Positions 4,667 to 9,529 of a DNA stretch of 9,529 nucleotides are shown piece by piece (position 1 is the stretch's first letter; each line of letters starts with the position of its first letter). This stretch comes from Parafilimonas sp. (lineage in GTDB: Bacteria; Bacteroidota; Bacteroidia; Chitinophagales; Chitinophagaceae). The translations under genes and the position numbers were made by a program. The notes under the pieces are model-generated. The model did no database searches. It was not told the DNA's origin and worked only from the letters and a program-made list of their open reading frames with translations. Location of the stretch: the NCBI GenBank assembly GCA_023251275.1, contig JAHEZC010000056.1, positions 1 through 9,529 of the forward strand, written 5' to 3'.

Positions 4667-5815
4667 TTAAGCCCAGTTTTTCTTTGGCCTTTTCCATAAG
4701 GCAGGCACAAATAACAGGTAATAAAAAAACATCCAGATGTCGAAAAAAAGAAAGAATGGCCATAGGCCTGCTTCATCCAGCTTTTTCATGCTTTTGTACC
4801 ATATAATTCCCTGTATGATAAGCTTCCCTCCAAATATTACCAGTGATATCTTCCAGTTATAAAACAAGGCTGCAATAAGCAAGGGATAAGAAAGTGTGTA
4901 CATGAATGAATACAAACCAAGATAAAATTTATGCCGTGGTTTGTAAAATTTTGCTGTAGTATAATGTCGGTATTTCTGGTTCAGCCAGTTCCCCCATGTT
5001 TTCGGCGGCTCACTCAGCGTATGCGCATCTTTATCAATTACAATGGCGGTATTATTTTTTGTAGCCACCATATTAATGAAGAGATCATCATCACCGCTCT
5101 GTATCCGGTTGAGAGAAGAAAAGCCCTTGTTTTTGAAGAATAATCCTTTTTTATAGGAAAGGTTTCTCCCCACGCCCATATATGGCATTCCTGCCAATGC
5201 AAAAGAAAAATACTGCAAGGCGCTGTGAAAAGTTTCAAAGCGGACGAATTTATTCAACAAACCCTTTCGTTTTTGATAAGCGCCGTAACCCAACACAATC
5301 TCGATACCGTTATGATAACCATCCTGCATTTTTTGAATCCAGTATTCACTCGCCGGTACGCAGTCAGCATCGGTAAGTAAAACAATCTCATACTTCGCCG
5401 TTTTTATTCCAACAGATAAAGGAAATTTTTTTCCCGGAATTAATTTCGCTTCCTGTTTGAGCACAACGGTATTCATATTTTTAAATGTGCGCTGAAACTC
5501 TTCCAGTATATATTTTGTTTCATCCGCTGAGTTATCATTCACTACGATCACTTCATGGGTGGTTCTGTAATTTTGCACCAGTATGCCGGGCAAATATTTT
5601 ACAAGATTTTCAGCTTCATTGCGTGAACAAACGATTACAGAAACAGGATATTCCTGTGATTCAGATTTAACCTTCGGATGATACCATGCAAACCGCCTGA
5701 AAAAATACAGGTAATAAAATAGCTGTATTGTTATGACTGCGCAGCAGCAAATGAAAAGCGCCAATTTGATACTGTCAGGAATGGGCGGCAGATACATGAG
5801 CGCAAAAATAATCAT
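4667..5815 (-). CDS. Membrane-anchored family 2 glycosyltransferase
   Basis: The product is 382 residues from ATG 5815-5813. The frame opens further up to a TTG at 5830-5828 (387 residues); I prefer the ATG. Numbering from the ATG, a membrane helix spans about 17-39, followed by a GT-A domain: VSVIVCSRNEAENL at 58-71, VVNDNSADET at 91-100, the metal-binding DAD in LLTDADC at 149-151, and the acceptor-side GDDDLF at 241-246. QKYRHY at 280-285 occupies the place of the QxxRW motif of processive GT2 enzymes, with H in place of W. Two or three further hydrophobic helices follow from about 300 to 373. It probably transfers a nucleotide-sugar residue to a lipid- or membrane-bound acceptor on the cytoplasmic face; donor and acceptor cannot be read from the sequence. 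It is the upstream partner of rsmG. Confidence 0.88.
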   Translation of the reverse strand: MIIFALMYLPPIPDSIKLALFICCCAVITIQLFYYLYFFRRFAWYHPKVKSESQEYPVSVIVCSRNEAENLVKYLPGILVQNYRTTHEVIVVNDNSADETKYILEEFQRTFKNMNTVVLKQEAKLIPGKKFPLSVGIKTAKYEIVLLTDADCVPASEYWIQKMQDGYHNGIEIVLGYGAYQKRKGLLNKFVRFETFHSALQYFSFALAGMPYMGVGRNLSYKKGLFFKNKGFSSLNRIQSGDDDLFINMVATKNNTAIVIDKDAHTLSEPPKTWGNWLNQKYRHYTTAKFYKPRHKFYLGLYSFMYTLSYPLLIAALFYNWKISLVIFGGKLIIQGIIWYKSMKKLDEAGLWPFFLFFDIWMFFYYLLFVPALWKRPKKNWA

Positions 5816-5843
5816 CCCGCCTAAAAACAAGTGATGCTTTGTG

Positions 5844-5872
5844 CAAGGTTATCCACATTCTGTTACAACAAA
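5844..5872 (-). promoter_or_regulatory. Possible promoter for the glycosyltransferase and rsmG
   Basis: On the minus strand TTTG at 5872-5869 is followed after 17 nt by TAACCTTG at 5851-5844, one base off the TAnnTTTG consensus. A start just downstream would give a leader of about 20 nt to the ATG at 5815 and almost none to the TTG at 5830, which favours the ATG. Confidence 0.4.
5849..5857 (+). promoter_or_regulatory. Single perfect DnaA box (TTATCCACA)
   Basis: TTATCCACA at 5849-5857 is the exact consensus DnaA box. It overlaps the -7 box of the possible leftward promoter and lies between two divergent genes. No second box was seen nearby, so this is not by itself an origin. It may be a DnaA-responsive operator or a chance match. 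Confidence 0.35.
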
Positions 5873-5928
5873 CCATTCGCCTGGAACAGAGCAGAAGCCA
5901 TTCTTCCCAAAGGTCTTCAGTAAATCAA

Positions 5929-5936
5929 TATTTTTG
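5929..5936 (+). promoter_or_regulatory. Possible -7 box for tgt
   Basis: TATTTTTG matches the Bacteroidota -7 consensus exactly and ends 38 nt before the tgt ATG at 5975. No clear TTG sits at the right distance upstream (the region reads ttcttccc), so only half the promoter is supported. Confidence 0.35.
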
Positions 5937-5974
5937 CTTCAGCCCTGCAATACTACACCGCCGGGAATCTTTAT

Positions 5975-7114
5975 ATGCCAGCATTGCAATTCGAATTACA
6001 TCATTCTGACATCAGCACTAAAGCAAGAGCAGGAAAAATAACCACAGACCATGGTGAAATATTTACGCCGGTCTTTATGCCGGTAGGCACTGCGGGCAGT
6101 GTAAAAGCAATTACACAGCAACAATTACTGGGCGAAATAAAAGCACAGATTATTCTTGGCAATACCTATCATTTGTATTTGCGCCCAGGCACAGCAATAC
6201 TTGAGTCGGCAGGGGGTCTGCATAAATTCACCGGATGGGATAAGCCAACCTTAACTGACAGCGGAGGATACCAGGTTTTCTCACTTGCAGCAAATCGCAA
6301 AATCACTGAAGAAGGTGTGCTGTTCCAAAATCATATTGACGGAAGCAGACATTTGTTTACCCCCGAAAATGTGACGGATATTCAGCGCAGTATAGGTGCA
6401 GATATCATGATGGCATTTGATGAATGTCCGCCGCACGATGGTGAATATAATTATGTGAAAGAAAGCATGGAGCTTACGCACCGCTGGCTCGACAGGTGCA
6501 TAAAGCGGATGAATGAAACACAGGACAAATATGAATATACCCAGCATTTATTTCCGATAGTACAGGGAGGAATTTTCGCAGACCTCCGTAAGCAATCATG
6601 TGAATATATATCATCCAAAGAAGCAGCAGGCAATGCTATCGGCGGATTGAGTGTTGGCGAAACGGAGGATGTAATGTATGCATTCACGGCACAGTGCTGC
6701 GAAAATCTTCCGGTAAATAAACCACGCTACTTAATGGGAGTCGGTACACCGTGGAATATTCTGGAATGTATCGGTTTGGGAATTGATATGTTTGACTGCG
6801 TAATGCCTACCCGCAACGGACGCAATGGAATGATATTTACCACACAGGGCGTTATTAATATAAAAAACAAAAAATGGGCAACTGATTTTTCTGTGATTGA
6901 TGAAGGCCTGCAGAATGAAACAAGTAACTTTTATACCAAAGCGTACCTCCGGCATCTTTTTGCGGCGAATGAAATTCTTGGCCTGCAGATGGCAAGCATC
7001 CAAAACCTCTGCTTCTATACCTGGCTGGAAAGAGAAGCCCGAAAACATATAATCGCAGGAGATTTCAATGCATGGAAAACATCAACTGCTGAAATCATCA
7101 AACAACGATTATAA
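5975..7114 (+). CDS. tgt: tRNA-guanine transglycosylase (queuosine tRNA modification)
   Basis: TGT swaps guanine 34 of tRNAs for Asp, Asn, His and Tyr with preQ1 (or queuine), a step in queuosine synthesis. The 379-residue length is normal. Visible are FMPVGTAGSVKAIT at 34-47, NTYHL at 63-67, DSGGYQVFSL at 95-104 with the catalytic Asp95, AFDEC at 147-151 with substrate-contacting Asp149, QGGIF at 197-201, GGLSVGE at 223-229, and FDCVMPTRNGRNG at 273-285 with the nucleophile Asp274. The C-terminal zinc site of the family (CxCxxC and a later His) is absent: the loop at 310-320 reads EGLQNETSNFY and the His position holds Gln343. Loss of the cysteines is, as I recall, common in Bacteroidota. 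Everything needed for catalysis is present. The gene leads a probable operon with the LptF/LptG permease 49 nt downstream. Confidence 0.96.
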   Translation: MPALQFELHHSDISTKARAGKITTDHGEIFTPVFMPVGTAGSVKAITQQQLLGEIKAQIILGNTYHLYLRPGTAILESAGGLHKFTGWDKPTLTDSGGYQVFSLAANRKITEEGVLFQNHIDGSRHLFTPENVTDIQRSIGADIMMAFDECPPHDGEYNYVKESMELTHRWLDRCIKRMNETQDKYEYTQHLFPIVQGGIFADLRKQSCEYISSKEAAGNAIGGLSVGETEDVMYAFTAQCCENLPVNKPRYLMGVGTPWNILECIGLGIDMFDCVMPTRNGRNGMIFTTQGVINIKNKKWATDFSVIDEGLQNETSNFYTKAYLRHLFAANEILGLQMASIQNLCFYTWLEREARKHIIAGDFNAWKTSTAEIIKQRL

Positions 7115-7163
7115 CAACACCGCAACAAGTTTTATTATACTTTTGAATGAATCGCTTTTCACC

Positions 7164-8255
7164 GTGAAAAAACTTGACTGGTATATACTCAAAAAATTTC
7201 TGATTACGTTCTTCTTTGCTATTTTTCTTTTTACCATTATTGCCGTTGTCGTAGATATTAGCGAAAAAACAGACGATTTTGCAAAATCAGGACTCAGCTT
7301 TAAGCAGATCGTGATGCAGTATTATATTGGTTTTGTACCGCATATTATTGCATTGCTGTTCCCGTTGTTTGTATTTATAGCGGTAATTTTTTTTACTTCC
7401 AAAATGGCAGGGCGCAGTGAAATTGTTGCTATGCTGGCAAGCGGGATCACGTATAATCGTTATCTTGTTCCGTACTGGATCGGCGGCATAAGCCTCGGGC
7501 TGATACTTTTATTTGCCGCGCATTTTGTAATTCCCCGCGCCAACAAGATACGAACGACTTTCGAAGCGGCTTATGTGAATGTAAATTCCACGTATAATCC
7601 TCTTAATCCAATCAGTAACGATGTATTTATGCGGGTTGATTCTTTTACGTATGCAGGTGTGCGCAACTACGATACGGCAAGAAAAAGCGGCGGGCCATTT
7701 TTTATGCAAAGGATCAGGGATAATAAAATGGTTTATAACCTTCGTGCCGAAACCATTACGTGGGATACTGCTAAAAATAAATGGATGCTTCAGAATGCTT
7801 TTGAACGAAATATAAATGACCTGAAAGAAACTGTTTCGATGACCCGTAATAAAATCATGCATTTTAATTTCAAACCCTTCGACCTTAACCGTGATGAATA
7901 TGCCAAAGACAAACTCACCACACCTGAACTGAAAAAATTTATTCAATTGGAAGAAATGAGCGGCGCCGAAAATGTGAATGCGTTAAAAGTGGAAGATTAC
8001 CGCAGGAATGCCACACCTGTTGCTGTTGTCATTCTCACATTTATTGGCGCCGTTGTAGCCAGCAGAAAAGTTCGCGGCGGCAGCGGCGTGCATCTTGCCA
8101 TCGGGATCAGTACAGCTTGTGCATTTATTATAATGGACAGGTTTTCTACCATGTTTTCCTCCAAAGGAAATCTTCCGCCCGTTATTGCAGCATGGTTGCC
8201 TGATTTCTTTTTCCTGTTCGTGGCCTATTACTTATACAGAAAAGCCCCGAAATAA
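7164..8255 (+). CDS. LptF/LptG-family permease (lipopolysaccharide export)
   Basis: This is a subunit of the inner-membrane LptB2FG ABC exporter, which extracts lipopolysaccharide and feeds it to the periplasmic Lpt bridge. From GTG 7164 the product has 363 residues, the usual family size. Its N-terminus VKKLDWYILKKFLITFFFAI matches the family's typical beginning. An ATG at 7068 would add 32 polar residues and overlap tgt by 47 nt; I reject it. Membrane helices lie at about 12-33, 58-78 and 98-120. A periplasmic beta-rich domain spans roughly 122-280. Three more helices follow: TPVAVVILTFIGAVV, GVHLAIGISTACAFII and the last, from PPVIAAWLPDF to YYLY. Bacteroidota carry more than one member, so LptF versus LptG is not decided here. 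Its location after tgt is a familiar arrangement in the phylum. Confidence 0.92.
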   Translation: MKKLDWYILKKFLITFFFAIFLFTIIAVVVDISEKTDDFAKSGLSFKQIVMQYYIGFVPHIIALLFPLFVFIAVIFFTSKMAGRSEIVAMLASGITYNRYLVPYWIGGISLGLILLFAAHFVIPRANKIRTTFEAAYVNVNSTYNPLNPISNDVFMRVDSFTYAGVRNYDTARKSGGPFFMQRIRDNKMVYNLRAETITWDTAKNKWMLQNAFERNINDLKETVSMTRNKIMHFNFKPFDLNRDEYAKDKLTTPELKKFIQLEEMSGAENVNALKVEDYRRNATPVAVVILTFIGAVVASRKVRGGSGVHLAIGISTACAFIIMDRFSTMFSSKGNLPPVIAAWLPDFFFLFVAYYLYRKAPK

Positions 8256-8289
8256 AGTCTATTTGAATTAAAGAGAAGGTGTAAGCAAA

Positions 8290-9222
8290 TTAATCGAAAA
8301 GCGGGTTAAAATCAAAAATTGTGATTTGCCTTGGATCAATCATCCGGTAATTGCAGTTGAGATCATTGATCAGTTCAATATCTGCGTCGCTCATTTCAAA
8401 ATCAAACACATCAAAATTCTCTTTTATTCTTTCTGTATGCGAGCTCTTGGGAACGATGGTGTGCCCCCTTGACAGATGCCAGTTGAGCACAATCTGTGCA
8501 ACAGTCTTATGATATTTTTCCGATATGGAGCTCAACAATTTTTCGTTGAAAATATCTCTTTTCTTTTCGAATGGTTCGCCGAAAGCTTCAAGGCTGGCCC
8601 CGCATAAAGGCGAGTAAGCTATGGGTGCAATATTATTTTTAAGGCAAAACCTTACCAGGTCAGGTTGCGACAAATATGGATGCAATTCCACCTGGTTGCA
8701 TGCAGGCTTATACCTGGCATAAGACAAGAGATCAAGCAGTATCTGAACATTGAAATTTGAAACGCCGATATTTCTGCATAGCCCTTTTTCGATGCATTCT
8801 TCCATTTTGGACCAGGTGACATGCAGGGCCGGTTGCGTTACCCTGCCAATTGAGGGATCAAATATTCCAACAGGCCAATGTATTAAAAAAAGATCCACAT
8901 AATCCAGTCCGAGGTCTGCAAGGCTTTCTCTTAGTGAAGCTTCGGGATCGTAGAGCCTGTCGGGCCATACTCTTGTCACAATAAAAAGTTCACTGCGCTG
9001 CGCTGCCCCGTTTTCAAAAACTTTTTTTAAGCCGGCACCTATCTCTTTTTCATTCCCGTACTTTCTTGCAGTATCAATATGGCGATAACCATATTTTACT
9101 GCATCATACACTAAATCCTCAAGCCCGGTCGCTAAAAAAGTTCCGAGCCCTATACGCGGCATTTTTACACCATTATTCAAGAGGTAATCTGCAGAGAGGT
9201 GAGTACTATTTTCTTTTTGCAT
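8290..9222 (-). CDS. Aldo/keto reductase, catalytic Lys position is Arg
   Basis: AKR enzymes are cytoplasmic TIM-barrel oxidoreductases that reduce aldehydes or ketones with NAD(P)H. The 310-residue protein from ATG 9222 has the family marks: IGLGTFLATG at 24-33, GYRHIDTARKYGNE at 45-58 with Asp50 and Tyr55, LFLIHWPVG at 111-119 with His115, GVSNF at 153-157, NQVELHPYL at 176-184, AYSPL at 202-206, and cofactor-binding IVPKSSHTERI at 256-266. The catalytic Lys of the tetrad, normally in a TKVW-like strand, is Arg84 here (IVTRVWP), codon AGA at 8973-8971, one transition from AAA. Activity may be lowered or altered. The substrate is unknown. The gene converges on the LptF/LptG gene with only 34 bp between them and no hairpin. 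The upstream macrodomain gene is on the same strand. Confidence 0.93.
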   Translation of the reverse strand: MQKENSTHLSADYLLNNGVKMPRIGLGTFLATGLEDLVYDAVKYGYRHIDTARKYGNEKEIGAGLKKVFENGAAQRSELFIVTRVWPDRLYDPEASLRESLADLGLDYVDLFLIHWPVGIFDPSIGRVTQPALHVTWSKMEECIEKGLCRNIGVSNFNVQILLDLLSYARYKPACNQVELHPYLSQPDLVRFCLKNNIAPIAYSPLCGASLEAFGEPFEKKRDIFNEKLLSSISEKYHKTVAQIVLNWHLSRGHTIVPKSSHTERIKENFDVFDFEMSDADIELINDLNCNYRMIDPRQITIFDFNPLFD

Positions 9223-9241
9223 AATACCGGTTTAATTGTTT

Positions 9242-9249
9242 CAAAACTA
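9242..9249 (-). promoter_or_regulatory. Possible -7 box for the aldo/keto reductase gene
   Basis: On the minus strand TAGTTTTG (9249-9242) matches TAnnTTTG exactly and ends 19 nt before the ATG at 9222. No TTG is found at the expected -33 distance. The 106-bp gap to the macrodomain gene is large enough for an independent promoter. Confidence 0.35.
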
Positions 9250-9328
9250 ATTAAAAATTTCTACCATCGTTTTGAATTGTCATCCTGATCGTAAAACGTT
9301 TTCTCAATACCAATATCCCTCCTGGGTT

Positions 9329-9529
9329 TTATGCATACCCAGCTAATAATTGTTCATAGATGAGAAAATTTTCTTCATCATAACAAATAAAATACACGTC
9401 TGCGACAGATAAATATTCAGCAGTAAATTTTTTTACAGTGCTTACTGCAATTGAAGCTGCCCTGTCTTTCGGAAAACCACATATGCCTGTGCTGATATTC
9501 GGAAACGCAATAGATCTGATATTGCACTG
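9329..9529 (-). CDS. Macrodomain protein, C-terminal end (partial)
   Basis: An open frame enters from the window edge in phase with base 9529 and stops at TAA 9331-9329, giving the last 66 residues of a protein whose start is outside. The segment SIAFPNISTGICGFPKDRAASIAV is the classic macrodomain block: a strand followed by the STG-[IV]-x-G-[FY]-P loop that holds the diphosphate and ribose of ADP-ribose. It is followed by VYFICYDEENFLIYEQLL, the usual final strand and helix. Macrodomains of this type (YmdB/MacroD-like) remove mono-ADP-ribose from proteins or deacetylate O-acetyl-ADP-ribose. Only the C-terminal third is visible, so the catalytic Asn region and any fused domain cannot be checked. 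The cysteine after STGI replaces a commonly aromatic residue. Confidence 0.88.
   Translation of the reverse strand, partial: QCNIRSIAFPNISTGICGFPKDRAASIAVSTVKKFTAEYLSVADVYFICYDEENFLIYEQLLAGYA

Noticed and set aside
5816..5830. TTG start for the glycosyltransferase
   Set aside because: An ATG lies five codons in, the extra residues add no feature, and the candidate promoter would leave almost no leader for the TTG.
5831..5974. Replication origin between the glycosyltransferase and tgt
   Set aside because: One DnaA box only, with no cluster of boxes and no AT-rich unwinding element.
7068..7163. Upstream ATG for the LptF/LptG gene giving 32 extra residues
   Set aside because: The extra residues are polar and unlike the family, while GTG 7164 gives the usual VKKLDWYILKKF beginning.
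9322..9342. Hairpin ctgggt/acccag at the end of the macrodomain gene as a terminator
   Set aside because: The stem is only 6 bp with a 9-nt loop, overlaps the coding end and has no T tract on the minus strand.
1..9529. CRISPR array, tRNA, rRNA, insertion sequence
   Set aside because: No regular repeat-spacer pattern, cloverleaf, rRNA segment or transposase was seen by eye on either strand.

Overview
The window looks like a chromosomal segment of a Bacteroidota bacterium, probably close to Chitinophagaceae or Sphingobacteriales. The grounds are AT-rich spacers, starts that mostly lack Shine-Dalgarno sequences, promoter boxes of the TAnnTTTG type, and protein families typical of the phylum. 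These include an LptF/LptG permease next to tgt, a TGT without zinc-ligand cysteines, and a conserved hypothetical protein beginning MARQKG. The assignment is made from memory of these families, not from a search.

Left end, 1-574 (minus): the N-terminal part of an unrecognised secreted or envelope protein, running off the edge. Positions 575-1148 hold no convincing gene. They contain an AT-rich spacer with an imperfect direct repeat (593-617 and 634-658), a possible promoter for the left gene, and a perfect 12-bp inverted repeat (1001-1048).

Accessory-looking block, 1149-3874 (plus). A gene of about 459 codons is split into three overlapping ORFs by what look like two compensating single-base indels; its C-terminal end resembles RteC-like regulators. 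A REP-like hairpin repeat follows. Then comes a conserved Bacteroidota protein of unknown function (MARQKG family, 251 aa), a stem-loop, a 62-aa two-helix membrane protein with an unusually strong Shine-Dalgarno, and a good intrinsic terminator. This is the least explained part of the window.

Housekeeping block, 3992-8255. On the minus strand a membrane GT2 glycosyltransferase precedes rsmG (16S rRNA m7G methyltransferase). Divergently, on the plus strand, tgt (queuine/preQ1 tRNA exchange) precedes an LptF/LptG permease (lipopolysaccharide export). The shared intergenic region has a candidate promoter in each direction and one perfect DnaA box. rsmG carries an in-frame array of a 7-bp repeat inside its coding sequence, a possible mutational hotspot.

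Right end, 8290-9529 (minus): an aldo/keto reductase whose catalytic lysine position reads arginine, and upstream of it the C-terminal end of a macrodomain protein cut by the window edge. No tRNA, rRNA, CRISPR array or intact insertion sequence was seen.
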